Below are positions 1 to 10,772 of a DNA stretch of 64,000 nucleotides, in pieces. The translations under genes were made by a program, and so were the position numbers. Every line of letters starts with the position of its first letter. Position 1 is the first letter of the stretch. Source of the DNA: Tieghemostelium lacteum (Eukaryota; Evosea; Eumycetozoa; Dictyosteliales; Raperosteliaceae); contig LODT01000034.1 in NCBI GenBank assembly GCA_001606155.1, positions 820,059 to 884,058 of the forward strand, given 5' to 3'. Under the pieces are notes generated by a model. It made no database searches and was not told the DNA's origin. It saw nothing but the letters and a program-made list of their open reading frames with translations.

Positions 1-57
1 AAAAATAGATTTGATACTTTATATCTTTTTTTTTATACATTTATATTCTAATCTAAG

Positions 58-2885
58 TACACCATGTTATGTTACACTATAGCTGACGGTTTAAGAGCAG
101 ATAAATTCTATGAAATGGTGGAAGGTGGAGGTAACAATACAGTAGGTGAACAATCTAGATCTCCTTATTTAAGAGGAATTGTAGAGAATAAGGGTAGTTG
201 GGGTGTATCACATACTCGTGTACCAACTGAAACCAGACCTGGACATGTAGCATTGATAGCAGGTTTCTATGAAGATGTATCAGCAGTCACAAAAGGGTGG
301 AAATCAAATCCTGTTGAATTTGATCACTTTTTCAATCAAACTACTTATTCATGGGGTTATGGTAGTCCTGATGTATTACCAATGTTTGCTGAAAATGTCC
401 CACAACTCACTACTGAATCCTATCCTGAGGAGGCTGAGGATTTTGGTGGTGATGCTTCTAAATTGGATTTGTGGGTTTTTGATAAAGTAGAACAACTACT
501 TAAAAATGCCTCAACCGATGAGGTATTGTATAAAAAATTACATAGTGAAAAGGTATCTATTTTCCTGCATTTGTTAGGATTGGATACCAATGGACATGCA
601 TATAGACCCAATTCAGTAGAATATTATGAAAATATTAGAGTGGTTGATAGGGGTATTGAAAACATTTGTAAACAAATTGAAGAATTTTATGGAAATGATG
701 GTAAAACTTCATTTGTATTCACAGCTGATCATGGTATGAGTAATAGAGGTAGTCATGGTGATGGTGAACGATCAAACACTGAAACACCTCTAGTTGCATG
801 GGGTGCTGGTGTTAGAGGACCACTTTCAGTACAGTATCAAATGGAGAGAATAAAGAAACTACGTGGAAAAGGTAACGAACATATTCTTGTGAATCCTGAG
901 ACTCCTGAGAATTGGAAATTGTCTCATTTGATGAGATCTGATGTATCTCAAGCTGATATTGCACCACTGATGAGTACTCTTATTGGTGTTCCACCTCCTT
1001 TAAATTCAGTAGGTGTACTTCCTACTGAATATTTGGGTACTTCTGACCAATACACTACCGATGCACTATTAGCTAACACTCTCCAGATATGGGAAATGTA
1101 CAGTCAAAAGTCATCTAGTAAAGAGAAATCCAGTTTATTGTTTTACTCCCCTTTTACTAAATTACAAAATGGTCCAGAGAAATTAGTGAAGATTGATAAA
1201 CTCATTTCAGAAGGTCAATATGAAGAAGCACAATTCTTGTGTTTGGATTTCATTCAGTTGTGTCTTGAGGGATTGAACTACTACCAAACTTACGATAGAC
1301 CCATGTTGATGACTGTTATAACATTGGGCTATACTGGATGGATTGTAACTGTACTCTTGTATGTACTTAACAATTATTCTGTCATTGGAATGACAACTGA
1401 TAGAGCATCATTGAACAAGTATATTCCAAAATTTGAAAAATACTCTCGTGTCTTAATGATTGGTGGTTCTGTACTATTTTTTGGGTACCTTTTCAGTAAC
1501 GATTCTCCTTTATTGTACTATTTGTACTGCTATTTTGTAATTTTCTTTTGGGGTAAATGCATACCAGCTAATATAGTTCCATTGTATATTTTCCTAAAAG
1601 ATACTCATTCAAAGACCTCAATGGACAAGAATAAGATTATCAATCAGTTCATTCTCTTGATTGTAGTTGCAATTGCAGTTATGGAACTTCTAGTAGTTGC
1701 CTACTTTTACAGAGCTGTTTTGTCACTTTTATATTTGATCTTTGGTATTCTATCTACATTGTTCATGTACAAAGCAAATACCATGATAAAAGTCATTTGG
1801 TTACTGTCATGTATAGCAATGTCTGTATTTCCATATCTACCAATTGATTTTGGAAGTTCAGTGAAACTAGTTTGCCTAGGTTCATTTTTAGTCATTGCAT
1901 TAGGAATATTCAAACAGAACTACAACATCTCCAGAAATCCAGAGAATATTTTCAAAAAGTCTCAATGGTCAAAATGGAAGCCAATGGAAGTCATCTTACT
2001 AGTTTCTATTCTATTTTCAACATGGTTAGTCTACAATACCGATAAATCGCTTGAACTTAAAGTTGGTCTACCCTATTTCAATCAGGTCTCAAGTTGGCTT
2101 CTATTAGTTTCTAGTATACTGATATTAGGATTCTACAAGGGCAAGAGTTACTATGATCATTGGTCCTTTATTTCATTATCTCTCTCTATCCCATTCATTC
2201 TACTATGTGTCTCTTATGAATCACTATTTTTAGCCTGTCTAATATTTAATTTGACACTTTGGAAAATCTTAGAGTTATCAGTTTACAATAAGGTACCAAA
2301 TCTAAAATCACATTCCAAAGAGCAACCATCTCAATCTAGTAGTAAATCATCAATGACTGATATCTCACAACATGATATTAGAAGAGCAATTATATATGTA
2401 TGTAACAGTGGAATCAACTATCTATTAAAACAGTTATTAATATTCAATCAAATTTAAAAATTTAGATATTCTTTTGTTATGTAGGATTCTTTGGTACAGG
2501 TAACATTGCATCGATTAGTAGTTTTGAAATTTCATCAACTTACAGATTTACAACTATATTCGACCCATTTTTGATGGCTGCACTCTTATTGGTAAAAGTA
2601 TTTATTCCATTATTATTAGTAACAGTATCATTCAGTTTTTTGAATAACAGTTTAGGTATTGCCAGACCTTCCAGTTTTTTGGTTGTAATTGCTCTATCGG
2701 ATATTATGAGTATTAATTTCTTTTTCCTTGTAAAAGATACTGGAAGTTGGTTAGAGATTGGTACCTCAATCAGTCATTTTGCAATTTCAAGTGCATTTAT
2801 TATACTCCAATTACTATTATTTGCTGTATCATCTCTATTGGTACCAACTACCAATACCAATGCTCACACAATTAAAAATAAATAA
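58..2885 (+). CDS. pign: GPI ethanolamine phosphotransferase 1 (PIG-N/MCD4), 5' end outside window
   Basis: ER membrane enzyme that adds phosphoethanolamine to the first mannose of GPI anchors. The N-terminal lumenal domain belongs to the alkaline-phosphatase superfamily: DGLRAD near the start, then TRVPTETRPGHVALIAGFYE, DTNGHA and TADHGMS, the metal and substrate motifs of PIG-N. Many membrane segments follow, ending in FFGTGNIASI and FFLVKDTGSWLEIGTSISH. Visible exons are 58-2397 and 2466-2885, joined in phase 0 across a 68-bp intron (2398-2465). The first exon continues from an exon left of the window; the acceptor is either the AG at 56-57 or one about 24 bp further in, just before GACGGT (DG), so the methionine at 64 is probably not the true start. 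Family identity is secure; the missing N terminus should hold the first transmembrane helix. Confidence 0.93.
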
Positions 2886-2950
2886 AGTGACACTAGAATA
2901 TTTGGTATATATTCTAAACCGTATTTTATTTATATTTCCTCAGAGGTATA

Positions 2951-4359
2951 TTAACCAACAACAACTTTTGCGAATTTACCAGATTTCTTTTTCAATTGTC
3001 TCTTGTGTTCTTTTTCATCATATTTTCTTTGTTGTTCAGGTGTCATTTTAGAGGCAGCTTCTTTTTCTTTTTGTAATTTTTCATACTTCTTTCTTTGAGC
3101 TTCCTCTTGTCTCTCGCTATGCTTTTGTTTTATAGATTGTTCTTTGGCTTTTAATCTTAACTTTTCAGCTTGTTGTTTGTATGGTTTTGGTAATGGTGTA
3201 GTTGCAACCAAATCAATATAATGCATCATCATTTCACCTAATTTATATAATTTATCAAATTCTGATTTCTTAAATTTGAAAACACCTTGAATAACCTTTG
3301 GACTGAGATAAATAGTGTAAGTTACTTATTTCTTCACTGTGCTATAATAATCATTCATTATACTTACTATTTCTCATTGATTGGGCTATGATCAGAAAAT
3401 AGAATAGATTCAACTAATGACTCACTATTATTCAATACATCGATAACTTCATTCTTCAAGAATAATGATGGTAGAACATCAGTATCACATAAAACTGCAT
3501 AGTTATTAGACAAATTGGTTGATCCATATTTTGAACAATATAAATCCTACAAGTAGATATTGAGTTGAGAACATTAATAATCTATGTAGATTCTAAAAAA
3601 TCCTTATTAATACATACTACATCTTGATGGTCAGATTTGAATTTCTTTAGAGCCTTATTACGAATGACTGCAAAAATTAAAGGATCCATTGTATTATTAA
3701 CGGCAATTTCAATAGTCATTTTATCAGGTTCTTGATAACCAACTAAATCTAAGAGACAATAGAGGAGATCTTGTCTCTTTTTGAGATTTAAAGTAACCTG
3801 CATACCAAAACAATTTAAACGTCCAGAAGAAACAACTTGATAGGTATTGTTATCGGCTTTCTGAATAGTGAATAAATCTCTGTTTCCATTCTTTGCAAAA
3901 TTGTCGATAAACAATGGTTGGAATTTCTTTCCCCATGCTTTGATAAGTTCTCTGTTGGCATTGGCGCCAATGTAGAAATTAACAGCATATGCTACTAAAA
4001 ATATAATAAAACCAATCTCCATGTAATAGTGTTGTGGTCCTTTTGGTTTTTCAACTTTTAATGGCATTTTTTCATCTGTGCTAGATTCATCAACATTTTC
4101 TGTTGAGGTTTCTTCAACATGTTCCTCTTGTACTGGTTTTTTTACTTCAAAACCTTCGAATTCATCTTGATCATATTCTTTTGGATAAACACCAATATCA
4201 TTTAAATTCTATATATAATCCCCATTGCAATGGCTGAATTAATATTTGGGAAATGTAGTTTTATCTATATTTGATACATACTACTTTTTGAGAAATTGTA
4301 ATTGTTATCAATGTTGTCAATAGTAGAACTATTAATAACAATAATTTTGAGTTTGTCAT
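2951..4359 (-). CDS. ccdc47: CCDC47 homologue (PAT complex / calumin family)
   Basis: Homologue of CCDC47, an ER membrane protein that works with the Sec61 translocon in multipass membrane protein insertion. Exons on the minus strand are 4359-4282, 4208-3618, 3546-3368 and 3302-2951, with all junction phases compatible. The start MTNSKLLLLIVLLLTT is a signal peptide, followed by an acidic lumenal stretch, a transmembrane segment (YYMEIGFIIFLVAYAVNFYIG), the conserved KRQDLLYCLLDLVGYQ region and a C-terminal Lys/Glu-rich coiled coil (RQEEAQRKKYEKLQKEKE), the normal architecture of the family. The acidic region is shorter than in human CCDC47. It lies tail to tail with the PIG-N gene, with about 65 bp between stop codons. 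Confidence 0.88.
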
Positions 4360-4470
4360 TGTTTGTTGATCTTCTTAATTCTAGTTCAACAAATAAAATG
4401 AATGTGTAAAAAAAAATTTTTTTTTGCACAAAACTTCAAATCGACGATAAATCATTAAAAAATATATAAA

Positions 4471-5388
4471 ATGTACAATGGATTAAAGAGAATAGGAAGT
4501 AGTACATATGGATATATATCTAGAAGATTTTATAGCACCACTGGTGTAAATGGTGAAGGACAATCACAAAAACCACAAGAAACTACACATTTTGGATTTC
4601 AAACAGTAAATAAAGAGGAAAAGGAAAGTATGGTTAAAGGTGTATTCGATTCAGTTTCTAGTAATTACGATTTAATGAATGATTTCATGTCTATGGGTAT
4701 TCACAGACTTTGGAAAGATGAATTGATAAAGACACTTAATCCAGTACCAGGATCACATTTACTTGATGTTGCTGGAGGTACTGGCGATATAAGTTTCAGA
4801 TTCCTAGATAAAATCAAACAATCAAAATACTATTTCCCACAAATTAATCAAGATGGATCAGGACAGAGTTCTACATCACTACCAAGTTCAGCAACAGTTT
4901 TTGATATCAATCAATCCATGTTGGATCAAGGTAAAAAAAGAGGTATTCTCAATGGATACAATGACACTACTGATCCATCCATTGATTGGGTACATGGATC
5001 TGCTGAACAATTACCATTCCAATCGGACACATTCAATTGCTATACCATTTCATTTGGTATTAGAAATTGTACAAATATCGAAAAAGTACTTCAAGAAGCA
5101 CACAGAGTACTTAAAAAGGGAGGTAGATTCCTCTGCCTTGAGTTTAGTCATGTTCCAAATCCACTCTTAAAATTTGCCTATGACACCTATTCATTTAATG
5201 TTATTCCAATAATGGGACAATTAGTTGCTGGTGACAGAGACAGTTATCAATATCTCGTAGAATCCATCAGAAAATTCCCAACACAAGATAACTTTGCAAA
5301 AATGATTGAAAATGCAGGTTTCAAACAAGTAACTTATAAAAATTTATCTTTTGGTGTTTGTAGTATTCATAGTGGTTTTAAATTATAA
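4471..5388 (+). CDS. coq5: 2-methoxy-6-polyprenyl-1,4-benzoquinol methylase (COQ5), mitochondrial
   Basis: SAM-dependent C-methyltransferase of ubiquinone synthesis in the mitochondrial matrix. Single exon, 305 residues. The first ~25 residues (Arg/Ser/Tyr rich, no acidic residues) look like a mitochondrial targeting peptide. The UbiE/COQ5 signature [20 protein letters not shown] motif I ([12 protein letters not shown]), [22 protein letters not shown] and the second signature [15 protein letters not shown] are all present. Length fits the family. The gene is divergent from the CCDC47 gene, with about 110 bp between starts, so the two probably share a promoter region. Confidence 0.95.
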   Translation: MYNGLKRIGSSTYGYISRRFYSTTGVNGEGQSQKPQETTHFGFQTVNKEEKESMVKGVFDSVSSNYDLMNDFMSMGIHRLWKDELIKTLNPVPGSHLLDVAGGTGDISFRFLDKIKQSKYYFPQINQDGSGQSSTSLPSSATVFDINQSMLDQGKKRGILNGYNDTTDPSIDWVHGSAEQLPFQSDTFNCYTISFGIRNCTNIEKVLQEAHRVLKKGGRFLCLEFSHVPNPLLKFAYDTYSFNVIPIMGQLVAGDRDSYQYLVESIRKFPTQDNFAKMIENAGFKQVTYKNLSFGVCSIHSGFKL

Positions 5389-5477
5389 AAATTCCTAAAA
5401 ATAGTGAACTAATAAACAAACATTAAAGAACACATAAACTATAATATAAACAAGTTTATTATAGAAAATTGTACAAT

Positions 5478-5750
5478 TTAGATGCATGCATAACCACATT
5501 CATCAATAAGGCAACATTTTTTACCATCAATGCAGGGTTCTTTTTCAAGACATAGATCATTAAACCAAAAGCATTGTTTGCCTGTTTTTAATGGATGAGG
5601 ACATTTATTTATATTAACAATATCACCCATATTTACTTCTTTTTCTTTGAGATCTTGATTTTTTTCTGAAAGATTTTCATTTTCTCCTTTTATTGAGTTT
5701 ACTAAGAATAATAGAACACATAGTATTAATATTATTTGGTATATTTTCAT
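5478..5750 (-). CDS. Small secreted WAP-type four-disulfide-core protein
   Basis: A 90-residue protein in one exon. Residues 1-22 (IYQIILILCVLLFLVNSIKG) are a clear signal peptide, followed by an acidic spacer and a C-terminal cysteine cluster. After the signal peptide there are eight cysteines: NKCP, QC, LC, PC, KKCC, ECG and AC. That order and the KCC-x3-C-G-x2-C ending match the whey acidic protein (WAP) four-disulfide core. WAP domains often act as protease inhibitors or antimicrobials in animals; that function here is inference. It lies tail to tail with COQ5. Confidence 0.7.
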   Translation of the reverse strand: MKIYQIILILCVLLFLVNSIKGENENLSEKNQDLKEKEVNMGDIVNINKCPHPLKTGKQCFWFNDLCLEKEPCIDGKKCCLIDECGYACI

Positions 5751-6496
5751 TTGATTTAATTTTGAATATATTAATATATTAATTGATTTTTTTTAATTTA
5801 AATACGAATTTGAGTGTGACATTTTTATTAAAAATAAGTCAATTAGATAAATGTGTGTTTTTTTATTACAAATTTTAAATTGGTTTTGTAGATTTTAAGT
5901 TTGTATATCAACTTAAATACCAAAAGATATTTTTATCCTATAATTTTTAATTTTAATTGGGTGGAATAGGTTTTTTCAAATGAAATTATAACCTCTATCA
6001 TTTATGTTATAATAATTTTTTCCTTCATGTGTTTTAGTACTTTTACAAATATTTCATGGGTTATATTAAATAATGGTTTCACATATCTTGATTTTACTAA
6101 TTAATTTACAAAAAAAAAGATAATAAAAAAAAAATAAAATAAAATTATTTATATATAACTCATTTAAAAATAAAATGAAGTTTTTTATTAATTTTTAAAA
6201 ATAAATAAACTTGATTGAATTGATACTTTATTTAGGAGTTTTTTTTTGATTTTCATTATAACTTTTTGAGGATATTGATTTAGTGTGTGGTTGGTGATAG
6301 AGTATAAAAATATTAAATAATAAATGTTCATTGAATAATACATTAATATTTTTTATATCTAATATAAACATTTATATGGATTCAGTATCAAAGAACACCA
6401 CAATATAAAAATTTGGAAAGAAAATGACCAACCAATTGTTTGAGGTTTTTTTATAGAAAAATTTGTATTGTAGAAATTTTTACACTTTGCAAACAA
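5751..6496. other. Intergenic region, no gene seen
   Basis: About 745 bp of very AT-rich DNA between two divergent genes, the WAP-type gene to the left and the SAM/P-loop/nuclease gene to the right. It should carry both promoters. A/T homopolymer runs are frequent, and no convincing reading frame, RNA gene or repeat was found. Confidence 0.6.
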
Positions 6497-8379
6497 ATGA
6501 ATATTGATAATAATAATACACAACCAACAAGTTTTAACTATATCGATATACCAAAGGAACATTGGAACAATGAATCAGTTTTAAACTGGTGTGAAGTCAT
6601 TGGAATACATGAAAAAGATTTATTAATTATTAGAAAATATGAGTTAGATGGATTTTGGTTAATATTTAAAAATAATAGTGGAATTTTAGAAAATGAATTA
6701 AATAATTTTGGTGTATCCCTCCCTTCTTCAGCTAGAATTATTTCAAAATTCAATCCACCTCAAACACAAGGTAAACTATTTTCTAGCAAAAAGATTGAAT
6801 TTTAGTATTAATTGACAAATGTATAAAAATAGTTCGTTTGATTAATCCTGAGGATTTTAATGTTGAAATGTATCTATGTGCAATAAAAAATGAGGGCATT
6901 CATAATCTACAATCACCTCTTACTCTTTTCAGAGAAGAACTTTGCATGAAAGTTTTAAAACATCTCGATACCAACAATGTTACCTTAATTAGATCACCTC
7001 CATTCACCGGAAAGACATCATTTGGACAGATTTTCCATGAATATTTAAAGAAAACTAAGCAGAAGGTATATATTAGAAGAGTATCTGTAATCTGGCTTGA
7101 ATATGACGGAGTTGAAAATTTTCAAAATTCGTGGAAAATGTACACTGGTAGAACATTCTCTGATTGGTTTAAATTTGCTAAATCGAATGATGTATATTTT
7201 ATTTTGGATGAAGTTCAGGTGTTATATGACACCTCATTAGCAATATATGATCTCTTTTGGAACAAAATCAAATCTTCTTTTCATAGAATAACTATTTTAA
7301 TGTTAGCTGGTTATGGTGAAAAACTAGGAAGCCAACATTCAACCCCCATTTCATTGCCTCACTATGAAGATCCACAAATCTTATTTTTAAAATTATCAGA
7401 GTACCATGAACTCTGTAAGGTGTACACAAAGATCCATTTCCCAATACCAGAGCATGCTATCTCTGTTATATGGGCAGAAAGTGGTGGCCATATTGGAATT
7501 ATATTTGAAACATTGTACAGAATCAAGCAGAAATTTAAAAATTCTGGTGTAGATGAAAAGAATTTGGTAGCATTTCTTCGATCTCAGGAATTTGCTAATA
7601 TCATAATGAACACACGTTCTTGCCCAATTATTGAAGACTCTAATGGTGATGCTCTCTTGAGTAAAGAGGAATTAGAAATACTTGACCATGTAATAGATTA
7701 CAAATACTTTGAATTCAAAAAGCTAATAAATCCAGCACTCTCAAAACTGATAAAAAAAGGATACTTGATTAAAATAGGGAATAAAAATGAATACAAATTT
7801 CCTTCTCCTTGGTATTATAAACTCTATCTTCACCAAAGAAATACAAAAATCTATGAACCATTTTGGGGCAGAATACCTGAAAACAAGGAAGGAATTATTT
7901 TATTACTGATAGAAGCTCTGAAACGTTTTCGTCTCTTTAGAGCTGCACACACTCTTTCTGTTGGTAGTAATAATAGTATTTTAGAGTCCTTTTGGCACAA
8001 TGAACTCTTTGCCTCTTTAACAACATATTTCAACATACCATTCATTTCATCTGATGTAGGGAAGTATTTTGGTTCTAATGGAGAGGTTGACTTCTATATC
8101 AACTCAGATCACCAATGGGCTATAGATATTCTACGTGATGGAATCCAAATTGAGGAACATATGTTAAGATTTTTACCTACTGGGATTTATGGTGCTGGTC
8201 TTCCTATAAAACAATGGATAGTATTGGATTTTAGATTATTAGCAGGAAATATTCCTTTGCAAGAACAACTCCATGAAAATTATATTCTTATTGTTGCCAG
8301 TAATGATTTTCAATATTTTACGCTTTATTCAAAAGAATTTTATCAACTTAGAGTAAATTCAAATGGCAAAATTATTTAA
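6497..8379 (+). CDS. Crinkler-like protein: SAM-like header, P-loop NTPase, REase-fold C-terminal domain
   Basis: Two exons, 6497-6770 and 6833-8379, joined with correct phase (intron 6771-6832), give about 606 residues. Residues ~20-85 (WNNESVLNWCEVIGI ... LPSSARIISKFN) look like a SAM-like domain. A STAND/AAA-like P-loop NTPase follows, with Walker A SPPFTGKTS and Walker B VYFILDE. The C-terminal ~180 residues contain ESFWHNELF, NGEVDFYI, QWAIDILRDG and IEEHMLRFLPTGIYG, the pattern I know from restriction-endonuclease-fold domains at the C termini of Crinkler (CRN) proteins. CRN-type proteins are effectors in oomycetes and are also found in free-living eukaryotes, where a role against parasites or mobile DNA has been proposed. 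An upstream in-frame ATG at 6440 exists, but 6497 starts the conserved part. Domain calls are by motif only. Confidence 0.7.
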
Positions 8380-8694
8380 AATTTTCTATCTTAGAAAGTA
8401 TTTCAGATCATTTGATTGCATCCTCACTAGAAATTTTCTCATCTCCAGATTTATATAAATATAGTAAATAAAATTAAATTGTTTATATATACAATTATTA
8501 ATATATTTTGTTTTTATTTGTTTTTTTTCAATATAACCTTATTTGTAATATTTCATCACCAATATCAATAGAAACTGAAATAAAACTATTAATAAATACA
8601 AATAATATTAAAAAAATATAAACCATTAAACAGAGTTATTAAATTTAATATGAACAGGTTGGTTATTGTATTTTTTTATTTGGGTGTTGGTTTG

Positions 8695-10596
8695 TTAAAA
8701 GAGATCAGAAATTAGGTCCTCAACTGGTAATGCTTTTTTGGGAATATCAAAAGCCTCTACAATGTCAAGGAGATGGGGTGTCAATTGGTTGCAAAGATCC
8801 ATTAAAATGAATGGAATAGAATTGGCCAATTCAACAGAAATGAATTGATTTGAGATAAACCATGCAAGATCATCTTGAATCTTTGAGAGAGTATCAATGT
8901 AACAGAAATGTGGAAGTGGTTGTACCAATTTCTTTTTAATGAATTGCATGGTATTCTCAAGAATGATAGTTTCCATATAGGCATTGGCTGCTGATTGACC
9001 CCATGGAATCAATTGATTGTATGCTAAATAGGCATTCTTTTCAGATGATGATTTCAAAAGTCCACGTAATTGATCAACTTTGAGTTCAGTACGGTAACGG
9101 AAGAGATCTAAGATTTTTGGTAGATTAAACAAGTCTGCAGGTTTAACAAGTCTGACTAGAGGTAGATTAGTTTGTGGTTTTTGAGCCAAGAGGAATTTGG
9201 CAACTTGTTGCATGAGGACTGTATTGTCACCTTCATAGGTTGCAGTGATATCAACATCTGACTTGAATTCTGAGATTCTGTTACTTGCACGATATCCTTG
9301 ACCTCCACAAGCTTCTCTACAGACTTGAAGTGTTTTAATGCACTCCCATGAGTAGAGTGCCTTGACACCAGAACATTGAGCATGGATAGTTGATGGTACT
9401 TTCTCCAAAGTGAAATCTTTTGCGAGTTTTTGTTGGAAGAGGTCCAAAACGATGGTTTTACTCAATGGGACTATGAGTCTTTGTCTTTGTGATGAGAGGG
9501 TGATAATTGGTAATTCATTGTTTTCAGTTGGTCCAAATTGTTTACGAACATGTGAGAAACGAATGGCAATTGCTAGAGCACTTTTTGAAGCACCAGAGTT
9601 TACTTTAGAGATACCTAATCTTCCAACTACAAAAGGTGCCATAGTAGCTGCAAAGTTTTTAATTGGTGATGTGAAGGCACTTTTATAGGTACCATCTGCA
9701 GCGACATCAGAGAACTTGTTAAGAAGATTCTCTCTTGGAATGTGAACTTGATCAAACTTAATCTGACCGTTATCAATACCATTCAAACCTAGTTTTTGAC
9801 CACAATCTTTTATTGTGATTCCTGGTAGTATTTGGTTGCTGTTAGTGTCTCTGATAGGAACTACAAATGCATGTACACCATAGTCTTTAGAGTCAATAAT
9901 TAGTTTAGCAAACACAGTTGCATAATGAGCATGTAAACCAGCACCACCAATCCAAAATTTCTGTGAAGTGGGTGTAGGGGAATTTATAATAAATTCTTGA
10001 GTTGATTTCTTATAAGTTGCAGTAGTTTCAATACCTCTTACATTACTACCATGTCCAATTTCAGTCATTGCAAAACAACCTGCAATCTGAAGTACATCAG
10101 CAGGTGCAATATATTTCTCATGTCTCTGTGTACCTAGTAATGTAATTGTACCTCCAAACAGTGTATATTGTACACCCATTTTAGTGGTAATGTTATTATT
10201 GTACATTGAAAAGATTTCAAATGCACTAGTCAATCTATATACATTATCACGTACATCAGTGAATCTTACAATACCATTCTTTGCAATAGAACTAATTTGT
10301 TTCAGTACCAATTCCTTGTAGTTTATTGGGTCTAAATTATAGAAATTGGTAGTAAATGATGGTTCCTTTTGCAGAAACTTTCTACACTCATCCTTATACA
10401 CTTGTGCCTCTGGTGAATCAATAAGCTCCTTTAAATCTTTAATATTAATTTTATCAATACCAATTACTTTACTAACTTCATTTTCATTAGCTGTTAAATG
10501 ATTCTTTATCTATATACATTTAAATTAATATTAACTTTTAAAAAAAAACCTTAATTTTCTAATAAAACTAACATTTTCAATTCTTAAGTGATACAT
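8695..10596 (-). CDS. Acyl-CoA oxidase (peroxisomal type)
   Basis: FAD flavoprotein oxidising acyl-CoA to trans-2-enoyl-CoA with release of hydrogen peroxide. Visible are the FAD/substrate motif AMTEIGHGSNVRGIETTA, the central beta-domain block (DCGQKLGLNGIDNGQIKFD) and the catalytic-base segment ITATYEGDNTVLMQQVAK. Best model: exon 10509-8695 plus a small first exon 10596-10573 encoding MYHLRIEN, spliced at GTTAGT in phase 0, giving ~612 residues, slightly short for the family (usually 650-700). The C terminus ends SDLF and lacks a PTS1 tripeptide. The first exon is the least certain part. Confidence 0.88.
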
Positions 10597-10772
10597 GTTT
10601 CTTTCAACCCACAAAAAGTATTACTTAATAAAAAAAAAAAAATAATTACTTTTTGTATTGGAACACTTCATTTTAAAAAATCTGTTTTTGAAATTTCATG
10701 AGTTGATTTTTGACGATATTTTTTACCATTTTTAGAAGTGATGGTATTTAATACTAATTTGTAGGATTATAT

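Noticed and set aside
9410-9688. Plus-strand frame opposite acyl-CoA oxidase
   Set aside because: Lies wholly within a strongly conserved enzyme gene on the other strand.
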